This document shows, one piece after another, positions 41,008 through 50,351 of a stretch of DNA of 64,000 nucleotides (position 1 is the first letter of the stretch; each line of letters begins with the position of its first letter). Both the position numbers and the translations under genes were made by a program. The notes under the pieces are model-generated. The model worked only from the letters and a program-made list of their open reading frames with translations, ran no database searches and was not told the origin of the DNA. The stretch is taken from the NCBI RefSeq assembly GCF_900156825.1, contig NZ_FTOV01000009.1:62001-126000 (forward strand), read 5' to 3'. The DNA comes from Chryseobacterium gambrini. GTDB lineage: Bacteria > Bacteroidota > Bacteroidia > Flavobacteriales > Weeksellaceae.

Positions 41008-42774
41008 CTAAAACGTAATCTTCACGCCTCCCAAAATCTGTGCACCCAGAACTTTATAGCCTTGGTACGTCTGATATTTTGAACTCAGAAGATTGTTTCC
41101 AAGCGCGAAAATACTGAAATTTTTGTGAATTTTATACTCTGCAGACAAATTTAAATCTGCATAACCTCCCACTTTATCGTTGGTGTTCTCTGTAGACTGA
41201 TAGAACATGGGACTTCCAACTCCCTGAATTATAAATGAATTCGTTGTTCTGTCGCTGGCAAAAATCCCTTTAAAACCTAATAATAATTTTTGATCCAACA
41301 TGGTATATTTTGCTCCGATTGTGGCAGTAACTAAGGAAACATTGTAGATATTTTCATAATTTTTAAGATCAAACTTGGTAAATTTTACTTCTCCGTCCAA
41401 CACTAAATTTGCCAGAGGAAAATACTGCAAACTACCTTTGATGTCTCCTACATTTCCGTCATCATACACCGCAGAAAAAGTATTTGCGAAGTTATAGGCA
41501 GAACGGTTCAGGGTAAAATTCGTGTCAAAAAGATCATTGGCCTTAAAGAACATAATGTCTCTCATTTTTCCGTATCCTGCAGAAACATCATACTTAAAAG
41601 TTTCATCAATATCTCCTCTCAAACCTACATAAAAATGATATTTTGTTTCAGTTGGTCTTAAATACTGGTCAGAAACTATGAAAGGATTCTGCTGTAGTAA
41701 GTCTGAATACGTATTCAGCTTTAAACCTCCGTCAACTCCTCCGTAAAATTTAAATTCCTCTGCGGCAGCAACCTGAAATTCCGCTTCCGGAAACCAATAG
41801 GTCTTGTTGTTTTTCATTTGTTCAGCCATCAGATCATTCTGGTTTTTACCATTCAGAAACGCAAACTGAGATCCTAATTTCAGGTAAGAATCCCCTTTTC
41901 TGAAAGTAACTTTCGGACTCAGACTTGTATTGAAAAAGTTGGACGAATTTTTATCTCTGATTGAAAATTCAGTTTTCACGGTTTCCAGACCAACGCCTAA
42001 ATCTGCATTCAGACTGATACCTGATTTGCCGATTTCAACCCCATGTTTCGAGAAATTCGCCAAAACGGAAGCCTGATTTTCCTGAGCATCAAAATGGTCT
42101 TTTAAGAATGAAGATTTCACCCTCACATCATTCAGAATTTCGTTCGAATAAAAGTCATAATAACCGTTTACTTTAAACTGATTGACTCTTTGATCCAGAT
42201 CAACATCATTGCTTGGAGTCAGAGCATAAATTCCGTAATAATTATAGCTGTTCAAACCATATTCCGCATTCAGATTGAATTTTCCTTTATCTCCGTAAGA
42301 ATTCAGAAAAGCTCCTAAAGTTGTAGAGCTTTGCTTAGAATCCCAGTCATATTCCTTTTTTAAACCCTGTGTTGAGAGAAAATGAGCATCCACTCCAACC
42401 TCAATTTTATTTTCCAGCGTTTTCGAAATATTTGCATCGCCCAGAATTTTACCGAAATTTCCCATTCCGAACTGGATGTAGTTGTTTTGCGCCGAACCTT
42501 CGAATTTCGGGGTCACATCTGCTCCCTGAATGGTTGACGTTTTAAAGTCCGAAACCGCAGGAACATCCGTAATGTTGTATTGTACTGGATTCTGAGATTT
42601 TTCTTCCGGCGGATAATTTTTAATAGTTTCTACCGAAGTTTTCTTTTTTTCGATCTTTTTTACTTCCGGTTCCCTTTTTTTATTGAGAATCAGTTTTTCT
42701 TCTTTGATCTGGGAAAACGCTACCGACGAAACCCCTAAAAATATGATGGATAATAATTGAATTCTTTTATTCAT
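41008..42774 (-). CDS. Outer-membrane beta-barrel protein, TonB-receptor-like without plug
   Basis: A 588-residue protein with signal peptide MNKRIQLLSIIFLGVSSVAFSQ. Residues ~22-75 are Lys/Glu/Pro-rich (KLILNKKREPEVKKIEKKKT). Residues ~90-588 are alternating beta-strands as in the TonB-dependent receptor barrel, ending in Phe (GAQILGGVKITF), the usual outer-membrane signature. No TonB box or plug domain is visible and it is shorter than normal receptors (about 700-1000). It lies directly behind a large TPR protein, which may act with it. Confidence 0.85.
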   Translation of the reverse strand: MNKRIQLLSIIFLGVSSVAFSQIKEEKLILNKKREPEVKKIEKKKTSVETIKNYPPEEKSQNPVQYNITDVPAVSDFKTSTIQGADVTPKFEGSAQNNYIQFGMGNFGKILGDANISKTLENKIEVGVDAHFLSTQGLKKEYDWDSKQSSTTLGAFLNSYGDKGKFNLNAEYGLNSYNYYGIYALTPSNDVDLDQRVNQFKVNGYYDFYSNEILNDVRVKSSFLKDHFDAQENQASVLANFSKHGVEIGKSGISLNADLGVGLETVKTEFSIRDKNSSNFFNTSLSPKVTFRKGDSYLKLGSQFAFLNGKNQNDLMAEQMKNNKTYWFPEAEFQVAAAEEFKFYGGVDGGLKLNTYSDLLQQNPFIVSDQYLRPTETKYHFYVGLRGDIDETFKYDVSAGYGKMRDIMFFKANDLFDTNFTLNRSAYNFANTFSAVYDDGNVGDIKGSLQYFPLANLVLDGEVKFTKFDLKNYENIYNVSLVTATIGAKYTMLDQKLLLGFKGIFASDRTTNSFIIQGVGSPMFYQSTENTNDKVGGYADLNLSAEYKIHKNFSIFALGNNLLSSKYQTYQGYKVLGAQILGGVKITF

Positions 42775-42798
42775 TACTTTTTGTATTAATAATGTGCC

Positions 42799-42862
42799 AA
42801 TTTATCAATGCAACAATCCGGCAATGTATAGTTTGATTGGTAAACTGTTACATTGATAAATT
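42799..42862. repeat. Inverted repeat between the TPR and barrel genes
   Basis: Perfect 12-bp arms AATTTATCAATG (42799-42810) and CATTGATAAATT (42851-42862) enclosing 40 bases. It lies in the 100-base gap inside a probable two-gene operon and could be an mRNA-processing or attenuation hairpin, or a dispersed repeat. Confidence 0.5.
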
Positions 42863-42880
42863 GATACATTAAATATATTT

Positions 42881-45844
42881 TTACTTTTTAATCTGCTTTT
42901 TAACTTCCTTCGCTTCTGCAACAATCTCAGGGAAATCCTTGTAGTTCTCAATGATCTGATCACAAGTATAACTTGCCTGATAATTGTCTTTCAGACCAAC
43001 ATAGTTTTTCGCCATCAGAACAAGCGCTTTTGCTCCCCAATATTCTTCGGAAGCATAATTATTGGCTAATTTAAAGATCGTTTCATTAGAAGATTTAAAC
43101 GCTTTTCCTTTGTTTTGATAATAAGCTTTCGCGTACAGAGATTCTGCGGCAACTGAGGTGTTTGATGATTTTTCAAGAGAAGCGTAAGCCGACTGTGCGT
43201 CTTTGTCTTTTCCTGAATTCATCAGACTTCTTGCCTTAATTACTTTTGCCGTCTCAATAACCGCTGCGGAGTTTTTATTGTTGGAAATAACCGCATCGGC
43301 TAATTTTTCAGCCTGAGAGAAGTTCTTTTCATCGGCATAAACTTTCATCAGTTCAACATTGGCGTAATTTTTAATGTTGACGTCTGATGAGTTTTTAATA
43401 TTTTCAAGATATTTTTTAGCTTCAGCCGTATTCCCCTGATTGACATAGATTTGCGCTAAACGGGTTTGTGCATCATCCTGATAATCATTCTGAACATTGG
43501 CAACTTCCTGTAAAACCAACAATGCTTTTGTAGTGTCTTTGGTCTGATAATAACTTTCACCAAGCTCATATTTTGCCTGATAAAGCCCTTCTCCGGTAGG
43601 ATTCTGCGTTAAATATTTCTCGTAATATGAAATCGCGTTTTTGTAATCTTTCTTCGTGAAATACTGTTTTGCTGTCGAAAGATTAATTTCATCAATTTCT
43701 GATGCATCAATATTAACCCCTAGATTTCTTGCGAAAGTTTCGTAGCCGGAAACATCTCCGTTCTTTGTAAAGATCGGTTTTGCAGCCTGAACGATTTTTT
43801 CAGCATACGCTGTATTTTTATACTGTTCTCCAAGCGATCTCAGTTCAGATAAAGCTTTATCGCTTTGATTCTGATCAATGTAATTCTGCGCTCTGTAAAT
43901 CGATGCATTGGCAACCAAATCTTTATCAGACGAAGTTTTAATCACTTTGTTAAAGTAATCATTCGAGTTACTGAAATCGTCCTGTGCTGCGTAAGCTGTC
44001 CCGATTTCGTACTGCGCATCGTCATAATAATCAGAATCCGGATATTTGGATAAAAGGTTTTTCAGGTTGGTAATTTTCGCCTGAGTATCACCTTTAAATC
44101 CTAAAGCCATTGCTTTCTGATACAGTGTATAATCTGTTGCGTCTTCATTTTTATCATAAATGGCAATCGCTTCGTTCAGGTTATTGTTTGCGTAATTAAT
44201 ATCTGCCAAACGAAGTTCTGCATCATTTTTAAACTCAGGTTTCGGATTTGCTAAATATTGCTTGAAATACGTTTCCGCCTGATCGAATTTTTTAGATTTG
44301 AAATAAGCATAGCCTAAATCATAAGATAATTGTTGTTTTTCAGGGAAATTTTCGCCCAGTAATTTTTCATAACGAGCGATCGCGGAAGGATAATTTTCTT
44401 TCTGATAATACACCTGTCCTAACCAATATAAAGCTCTGTTGTTGAATTCTTTATTGATGTTGAATCCTAAACTTCTCAAGAAATAATTTTCCGCTTCATC
44501 ATAATTTCCTTTGTTGAATTCTTCCGTTCCCAAAAGATAAGAAACCTCCTGATCGATCTTATTGATTTCCGGCGTTGAGCTCTGTAAACGGTCAATCGCG
44601 TTCAGCGTTTCCTTATAATTTCCGGAATATAAATAGGATTTCACCAAAAGCGATCTCATTTCCGAAGCATTGGTTCCGTTTTGGTTTTCATTAATATAAT
44701 TCTGGATTACCGTCGAAGCACTTTCAAACGGATTTCCGATGTCGTAGCTTAATTTGGCGTACTGTTCATGCGCAAGCTTTTTCACATTCTTATCATAATT
44801 CATCTGATAGGCAGAACGGAAAGCAGAAAGTGCTTCCTGCTTTTTGCCAACCGCCAGATAAGCATTTCCAAGCTGATAATAAGCATTCTGAGCCAAAGCC
44901 GAATTGCTGTTCAGCAATTGATTGTAATAAGAAACCGCTTCGTCATACTTTTTAAGCTGAGCCGCTACAAATCCCATCTCATAAAGATCATTCTCGGACG
45001 GATTTTGCTGAACGCTCAGATAATCTTTCAAGTGAGGATATGCAGAAGTGTAATCATCTTTCATGAAATAACTTTCACCGATGATCTTATGAACTTCCGC
45101 TTTATAGGAATCTGAAATATCTTCATTCAGTAAAGCAGTTCCTTCGGAGATCGCTTTATCATAATCTTTGTCATTGTAGTACATCTGAACATAGTAAGGA
45201 CGCACCAGTTTAGAATATTTCGGCTCTTCTTTAATGGAATCAAAATAACGGAACGCTTTATCATTCTGTCTGTTGGAATAATATAAATGTCCCAACATAT
45301 AAGCAATGTCGCCTTTTTGAGACTGGTCTGCTGTTTTATAAGCTTCTTCTAGTGCATCTGTTGCGCCTTTGGAATCGCCCATCATGAATTTAGCATAGCC
45401 AAGTTTCAGAATGTACTGTGTATTTTCTTCTTTGGAAAGCTGATACTGGTTTACTTTTTTAAGTGTTTCCAGAGCTTTGGCGAAGTCTTTTTTAGCCAAA
45501 TAATAATCAGCCAACGGTAAATTGGCCTGTGCAAAATACGCAGAGTTCGGATATTCTTTCATAAAAGCGGTTAATCCTTCTTCCGCATGATTTTTCTGAA
45601 GAATGACGCCGATCACGTTATCAAAAAACTGCGCAGCTTCTTTTCTCGAACGCGACAAATGCTGATTGTAGAAATATTGTCTGGCGTATTCGTATTGTGA
45701 AGCGTTGTATATTTTGGTCTGATAAAGATTTTCAGCGAGATTGAATCTGTAGTTTTCTTTTTGGGTAAAGTACTGAGACTGTTGCGCATCGGAGATCCCG
45801 AAATACATTACAGCAGCCGCTAAAAGTATTTTTTTCGATTTCAT
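42881..45844 (-). CDS. Large exported TPR-repeat protein
   Basis: A 987-residue protein with signal peptide (MKSKKILLAAAVMYFGISDA). Nearly the whole mature part is tetratricopeptide repeats, well over 15 units, such as DYYLAKKDFAKALETLKKVN, EIGTAYAAQDDFSNSNDYF and LGESYYQTKDTTKALLVLQE. It forms a long superhelix, expected in the periplasm. Proteins of this size and design occur in Bacteroidota next to an outer-membrane barrel, as here, and may scaffold an envelope complex. The gene is first in the operon. Confidence 0.9.
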   Translation of the reverse strand: MKSKKILLAAAVMYFGISDAQQSQYFTQKENYRFNLAENLYQTKIYNASQYEYARQYFYNQHLSRSRKEAAQFFDNVIGVILQKNHAEEGLTAFMKEYPNSAYFAQANLPLADYYLAKKDFAKALETLKKVNQYQLSKEENTQYILKLGYAKFMMGDSKGATDALEEAYKTADQSQKGDIAYMLGHLYYSNRQNDKAFRYFDSIKEEPKYSKLVRPYYVQMYYNDKDYDKAISEGTALLNEDISDSYKAEVHKIIGESYFMKDDYTSAYPHLKDYLSVQQNPSENDLYEMGFVAAQLKKYDEAVSYYNQLLNSNSALAQNAYYQLGNAYLAVGKKQEALSAFRSAYQMNYDKNVKKLAHEQYAKLSYDIGNPFESASTVIQNYINENQNGTNASEMRSLLVKSYLYSGNYKETLNAIDRLQSSTPEINKIDQEVSYLLGTEEFNKGNYDEAENYFLRSLGFNINKEFNNRALYWLGQVYYQKENYPSAIARYEKLLGENFPEKQQLSYDLGYAYFKSKKFDQAETYFKQYLANPKPEFKNDAELRLADINYANNNLNEAIAIYDKNEDATDYTLYQKAMALGFKGDTQAKITNLKNLLSKYPDSDYYDDAQYEIGTAYAAQDDFSNSNDYFNKVIKTSSDKDLVANASIYRAQNYIDQNQSDKALSELRSLGEQYKNTAYAEKIVQAAKPIFTKNGDVSGYETFARNLGVNIDASEIDEINLSTAKQYFTKKDYKNAISYYEKYLTQNPTGEGLYQAKYELGESYYQTKDTTKALLVLQEVANVQNDYQDDAQTRLAQIYVNQGNTAEAKKYLENIKNSSDVNIKNYANVELMKVYADEKNFSQAEKLADAVISNNKNSAAVIETAKVIKARSLMNSGKDKDAQSAYASLEKSSNTSVAAESLYAKAYYQNKGKAFKSSNETIFKLANNYASEEYWGAKALVLMAKNYVGLKDNYQASYTCDQIIENYKDFPEIVAEAKEVKKQIKK

Positions 45845-46093
45845 TAATTTTAAATTTTAACATGAAGAAGCCTGAAAACCAGGTTCAGATATTTAAAATT
45901 ACGGGAATTTTTATCCACAATTTATCAACGAAAATATTGAAAAGATATTGTATAAACAAGCGTTTTAACACATTGTTAGTAACTGAATATTTTTTTAAGA
46001 CTTCTTAACTTTTTAATAAGAAACCTTAAGAAAATAAAAATTATTTCAGAGAAATAATTACATTTGCTTTTTTCGAATCAAATATAGAATTGA

Positions 46094-47764
46094 ATGAATC
46101 AACTTTTTAGAAGAAAAATCTATTCAGAGACAGACACATCTACGAGTTTATTGAGGGTTTTGGGTGTTTGGGACATCGTATTTTTTGGTATTGCCGCCAT
46201 TATCGGAGCCGGAAGTTTCAGCAGTCTCGGCGAAGCCGTCTTCAGAGGAGGCCCCGGTGTGATCTTATTATATTTGATTTGTGGTTTTGCGTGCGGTTTT
46301 ACTGCACTTTGCTATGCAGAATTTGCGAGCAGGATCCCGACAGCGGGTTCCGCGTATACTTATGCCTATGCAAGTTTCGGGGAATTAATTGCCTGGATCA
46401 TCGGTTGGGCGCTGATTATGGAATATTCTTTCGGGAATATTTATGTTGCCTTTTCGTGGTCGGATTACTTTACAAGTTTCCTGCACCGTTTAGGAATGCA
46501 TATTCCCGACTATCTTACGTGCAGTTATACCGAAGCTAAGAAAGCTTTTATGAGCGGTTCCGAAAACAAAGAACTGATTAATGCATGGACGAATGCTCCG
46601 TTAATAGGAAGTTTAAAATTCATCGTTGATGTTCCGGCATTGGTCATCAACGGATTGATTACATGGCTGTGTTATGTAGGAGTTAAGGAAAGTAAAAACT
46701 TCAATAATGCGTTGGTGATCCTGAAATTAGCGGTGATTGTTTTGGTGATTTTAGTGGGATTTGCTTACATCAATACAGATAACTGGACGCCTTTAAATCC
46801 GGAAACTCAGGTTACTTCTTTCATGCCGAATGGTTTTGCGGGGGTAATGAGTGCGGTTTCGGGGGTTTTCTTCGCTTATATCGGGTTTGATGCTTTAAGT
46901 GTGCTTTCGGAAGAAACAAAAGATCCCCAGAAAACACTTCCGAAGGGAATGATTATTTCTCTGGTATTGTGTACATTTATTTATATTGCTTTAACGCTGG
47001 TTCTTACCGGAATGGTGGATTACAGAAAATTTGACGGCGTTGGAGATCCGCTTTCCTTTATTTTTGAAAAAGGAAACGCCAATGTTGCATGGATGGAACT
47101 TGTGGTATCGTTTGTGGCGATTGTAGCCATTACAACCGTTCTTTTGGTGTTCCAGATGGGACAGCCGAGAATCTGGTACGCCATGAGCCGTGACGGACTG
47201 ATGCCTCAAAAATTTCAGACGGTACATCCGAAATATAAAACCCCTTCATTTGCAACCTTGATTACGGGAATTGTTGTCGGAATTCCGATTTTATTTACCG
47301 ATAAATCTTTCATTCTCGATTTTACAAGTATCGGAACCATTTTCGCGTTTGTTTTGGTTTGTGCAGGAGTTTTAATGCTTCCGGCAAAAGAAAAGATCAA
47401 AGGAAGATTTCATTTGCGTTACATCAACGGAAAGCTTATTTTCCCTCTTATTTTTATTGGCGGATTAGTGGTTTTCTATTTCTGGCAGCCTGATTTTTTC
47501 CATAATTTAATGGACTGGAAAGATCCTAAAGAAGGTGAATTCAGAGCTTCTATTTTCTTCTTTATTCTGGTTAATTTACTGCTTTGTGTATTGACATTTG
47601 TTAAAAATCTATCTCTGATCCCGTTAATCGGTTTAAGCTCTTGTTTATATCTTCTTACCGGAATGAGTCATGACAACTGGTTCTGGTTTGGACTGTGGTT
47701 TGCTGTAGGTTTAGTAATCTATTTCTGCTACGGATACAGAAACAGCAAACTGGGAAAAGCTTAA
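46094..47764 (+). CDS. APC-family amino acid permease
   Basis: A 556-residue inner-membrane transporter with about 12-14 helices. The start DIVFFGIAAIIGAGSFSSLG is the APC substrate-binding helix 1 motif, and CYAEFASRIPTAGSAYTYAY is the conserved helix 3 region. GFAGVMSAVSGVFFAYIGFD (helix 6) and MSRDGLMPQKFQTVHPKYKT complete the cationic/neutral amino acid transporter (CAT-like) pattern. The substrate is an amino acid, not determined. It is followed 5 bases later by a lipoprotein gene. Confidence 0.93.
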   Translation: MNQLFRRKIYSETDTSTSLLRVLGVWDIVFFGIAAIIGAGSFSSLGEAVFRGGPGVILLYLICGFACGFTALCYAEFASRIPTAGSAYTYAYASFGELIAWIIGWALIMEYSFGNIYVAFSWSDYFTSFLHRLGMHIPDYLTCSYTEAKKAFMSGSENKELINAWTNAPLIGSLKFIVDVPALVINGLITWLCYVGVKESKNFNNALVILKLAVIVLVILVGFAYINTDNWTPLNPETQVTSFMPNGFAGVMSAVSGVFFAYIGFDALSVLSEETKDPQKTLPKGMIISLVLCTFIYIALTLVLTGMVDYRKFDGVGDPLSFIFEKGNANVAWMELVVSFVAIVAITTVLLVFQMGQPRIWYAMSRDGLMPQKFQTVHPKYKTPSFATLITGIVVGIPILFTDKSFILDFTSIGTIFAFVLVCAGVLMLPAKEKIKGRFHLRYINGKLIFPLIFIGGLVVFYFWQPDFFHNLMDWKDPKEGEFRASIFFFILVNLLLCVLTFVKNLSLIPLIGLSSCLYLLTGMSHDNWFWFGLWFAVGLVIYFCYGYRNSKLGKA

Positions 47765-47768
47765 TTGT

Positions 47769-48377
47769 ATGATGAAATACCTGCTTGTTTTTTCGCTTCT
47801 GTTATTAGCGGGATGTAAAAAGACATCTGAGCAGGAAAGCAATTCGGCTGATAAACGTACAGAAATAAAACAGAGTTATAAAGAATATGTAACAGCAATT
47901 CATAAAAAAACAAAGGCAGAGAAAAAGCAGTATTTTTTTAAATTTATCAATAATGATGTTCCTCAATACTGGGCAAAAACGCCATGGTCTTTTGCAGGAA
48001 CCTCCAGAGAACCGCAAAAAGGAAGTATTGCCTGCGGATATTTTGTAACGAATACTTTATCGGATTACGGTTTTGATATCAACAGAACGTATCTTGCGCA
48101 GCAAGCATCTTCTGTAATGATTAAAAAACTTTGTACAGAGGTAAAATATTTCAGCAAAAGACAGGATCTGGAGCATTATATTTTAGGGAAAAATAAAAAT
48201 CAGGTATATATTGTAGGACTGGATTTTCATACGGGTTACATTACCCGCGAAAACAAAGACACTTATTTTATTCATTCCAATTACATTAAGAATGAAGGTG
48301 TAATAAAGGAACTGACTAAAAATTCACGGGCATTGAATGCTTCTAAGACGTTTATGATTGGAACTTTAAATTACTAA
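47769..48377 (+). CDS. Putative lipoprotein with possible papain-like Cys/His residues
   Basis: A 202-residue lipoprotein (MMKYLLVFSLLLLAGC; Cys16). Two conserved-looking patches, GSIACGYFVTNTLSDYGFD (Cys near residue 85) and GLDFHTGYITRENKDTYFIH (His near 157, a second His near 173), have the Cys...His...polar layout of NlpC/P60- or CHAP-like hydrolases, but I cannot assign a family. If active it would act on peptidoglycan or peptides in the periplasm. Directly downstream of the APC permease, so probably co-transcribed with it. Confidence 0.7.
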   Translation: MMKYLLVFSLLLLAGCKKTSEQESNSADKRTEIKQSYKEYVTAIHKKTKAEKKQYFFKFINNDVPQYWAKTPWSFAGTSREPQKGSIACGYFVTNTLSDYGFDINRTYLAQQASSVMIKKLCTEVKYFSKRQDLEHYILGKNKNQVYIVGLDFHTGYITRENKDTYFIHSNYIKNEGVIKELTKNSRALNASKTFMIGTLNY

Positions 48378-48382
48378 TAATT

Positions 48383-48721
48383 ATGTCTGAAAGAATTAAA
48401 ACCTTCAAAGAATTTTACCGGTTTTATCTTACGGAACACAGTAAAACAGGGACAAGAGTCTTTCATTTTCTGGGAACCCTGCTTGTCTTTTTTGTGATAG
48501 GATATGTTATCAGCTCCGGAAAAGAACGGTTTCTCTGGTATGTCCCAATCTTTGGGTACGGATTCGCGTGGTTCAGCCATGCTGTAATTGAAAAAAATAA
48601 ACCTGCAACCTTCAAATATCCGCTTTGGTCGCTGATCTCAGATTTCAGGCTGTTTTTCGAACTATTGATCGGGAGACAGAAATTTTGGGGAGTTTCAGAT
48701 AAAAAACCTGCTGAAAAGTAA
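48383..48721 (+). CDS. DUF962/Mpo1-like membrane protein
   Basis: A 112-residue inner-membrane protein. The DUF962 pattern is clear: FKEFYRFYLTEHSKTGTRVF, HFLGTLLVFFVIGYVI, FGYGFAWFSHAVIEKNKPAT, FKYPLWSLISDFRLFFELL. The conserved His residues (EHxxxxxRxxHFLG, WFSHxxxExNxPAT) match those of yeast Mpo1, an iron-dependent fatty-acid alpha-dioxygenase, but the bacterial function is not settled. It starts 5 bases after the lipoprotein stop. Confidence 0.9.
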   Translation: MSERIKTFKEFYRFYLTEHSKTGTRVFHFLGTLLVFFVIGYVISSGKERFLWYVPIFGYGFAWFSHAVIEKNKPATFKYPLWSLISDFRLFFELLIGRQKFWGVSDKKPAEK

Positions 48722-48776
48722 ATTTTAAGATCATTTCACGGCACAGTAATTGCAACCAAGTCCTAAAATTTTATTT

Positions 48777-49124
48777 ATGAAAAATTTCACAACATTTTTA
48801 AAAGTAACGTTTTCTGCAATTTTTGTTATGATTCTTACTCAATGTACAACTTCTTCCAACGTTGCTGCTGCGAACGAAAAGACATTTATTGTAGGTCCTG
48901 AAACCGCAGACTGCACCGGAGTTGCACCCATGAAATGCCTTCAGGTAAAAGAAAATGCTTCAGATTCGTGGACGAATTTTTATACCAATATCGAAGGCTT
49001 CACTTATGAACCGGGTTATGAATATGTTTTAAAAGTAAAAACAGAAAAAATAGAAAATCCTCCGGCAGACGGATCTTCCATAAGATACACTTTGGTAAAG
49101 CAAATATCTAAAACTAAAAAATAA
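48777..49124 (+). CDS. DUF4377-type putative lipoprotein
   Basis: About 115 residues from the ATG at 48777 (MKNFTTFLKVTFSAIFVMIL then TQC); an upstream in-frame TTG is not used. The signal ends in a plausible lipobox Cys (TQC). The mature part has the DUF4377 pattern: VGPETADCTGVAPMKCLQVK and WTNFYTNIEGFTYEPGYEYV. Two Cys could form a disulphide. Function unknown; DUF4377 often accompanies META/HslJ-like heat-shock lipoproteins, none of which is seen here. Confidence 0.85.
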   Translation: MKNFTTFLKVTFSAIFVMILTQCTTSSNVAAANEKTFIVGPETADCTGVAPMKCLQVKENASDSWTNFYTNIEGFTYEPGYEYVLKVKTEKIENPPADGSSIRYTLVKQISKTKK

Positions 49125-49130
49125 ACAATA

Positions 49131-49155
49131 AAACCTCCGGAATTTCCGGAGGTTT
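49131..49155. terminator. Bidirectional terminator
   Basis: AAACCTCCGG / CCGGAGGTTT with loop AATTT and T/A tracts on both sides, between convergent genes; the SPFH stop is 5 bases away. Confidence 0.85.
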
Positions 49156-49159
49156 TGCT

Positions 49160-50110
49160 TTATCTGCTGTTGTTTGTATTGTGATCGTGATCATTCGGCG
49201 GTTTAGGATAATTTCCTTTGGTCATTTCTCCTACTGTATTGGCAGTGGTCATGGCGGCCACAAGATCATTCAGCATTCCGCTTGCTGCGGTGGGCGAATT
49301 GGGCAGTAAAACAAGGTTGCTTCTGTTGCTTGCTCCTACAGAATGAAGCGTGTCATAATGCTGCGTAACAACAATAAGCGCAGAGGCTTCGTGAGAATTG
49401 ATATTAACGTTGTTCAGCATTCTTACAGACTCTTCCAGACCTTTTGCAATTTCTCTTCTCTGGTCTGCAATACCTTGTCCCTGCAGTTTTTTAGATTCCG
49501 CTTCGGCTTTTGCCACGGCTACAATTCTTATTCTCTGGGCTTCAGATTCGTATTCTGCGGCTGTTTTTTCTCTTTCCGCAGCGTTGATTCTGTTCATGGC
49601 GTGTTTTACCTGCTCATCCGGATCGATATCTGTAACCAGAGCTTTGATGATATCATATCCGTAACTCTGCATCGCTTCCTGAAGTTCTGCTTTTACAGCG
49701 ATGGCAATATCATCTTTTTTTAAGAAAACATCATCCAGTTTTAATTTCGGAACTTCGGCTCTTACGACATCAAAAACATATGATGTAATCTGGTCGTGCG
49801 GACTTTCCAGCCTGTAAAAAGCATCGGCAACCTGAGTTCTGATCACCTGAAACTGAACGGAAATCTTCATTTTCACAAAAACATTATCCAGAGTCTTCGT
49901 ATCAATCATTACATCCAGTTGCTGGATTCTGAGGTTCATTCTTTTTGAGATTCTGTCCAGATAAGGGATTTTAAGCTGCAAACCTGCATGACGGACGGAG
50001 TGAAATTTTCCGAGTCGCTCTACAATTGCCGCAGTTTCCTGTTTCACTGTGAAAAAAGAAGCAAATAAGGTTACCAATCCGATAAAAACAATAATTCCTA
50101 AATATGTCAT
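49160..50110 (-). CDS. SPFH/Band 7 (stomatin/QmcA-like) membrane protein
   Basis: A 316-residue protein. Residues ~3-20 (YLGIIVFIGLVTLFASFFTV) form the membrane anchor. The SPFH domain follows (ETAAIVERLGKFHSVRHAGL, LRIQQLDVMIDTKTLDNVFV, VRAEVPKLKLDDVFLKKDDI). Residues ~170-240 are a long coiled coil (AAEREKTAAEYESEAQRIRI, VAKAEAESKKLQGQ). It probably oligomerises on the inner membrane and modulates proteases or membrane domains, as its relatives do. Monocistronic. Confidence 0.92.
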   Translation of the reverse strand: MTYLGIIVFIGLVTLFASFFTVKQETAAIVERLGKFHSVRHAGLQLKIPYLDRISKRMNLRIQQLDVMIDTKTLDNVFVKMKISVQFQVIRTQVADAFYRLESPHDQITSYVFDVVRAEVPKLKLDDVFLKKDDIAIAVKAELQEAMQSYGYDIIKALVTDIDPDEQVKHAMNRINAAEREKTAAEYESEAQRIRIVAVAKAEAESKKLQGQGIADQRREIAKGLEESVRMLNNVNINSHEASALIVVTQHYDTLHSVGASNRSNLVLLPNSPTAASGMLNDLVAAMTTANTVGEMTKGNYPKPPNDHDHNTNNSR

Positions 50111-50273
50111 AATTTGATTTTTTTATGGGGTGTAAATTTTTTAATTAACTGAAAAACACTTATCTGTGTTTGTTTAAATATATAAAAAATAATTTAAACG
50201 TTACCGCTATGACAATCAACAGTTGATATGCACGGAGAAAAAAGAAATTTACGGTGAGTTCAGGGCATAAAAA

Positions 50274-50302
50274 AACTTCAACAATTTTAAATTGAAGAAG
50301 TT
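50274..50302 (-). terminator. Terminator after the dGTPase gene
   Basis: On the minus strand AACTTC-TT-CAATT and AATTG-TT-GAAGTT pair with two symmetrical TT bulges, then TTTTTTT. Confidence 0.75.
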
Positions 50303-50351
50303 CCTGATTTTTTTAAATCCTAATAGTCGTTTTTGTATATCTAAAAAACAA

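Noticed and set aside
46168..46539. Plus-strand 123-codon ORF inside the APC permease gene
   Set aside because: Out-of-frame product (Arg/Ser-rich) overlapping a well-defined transporter.
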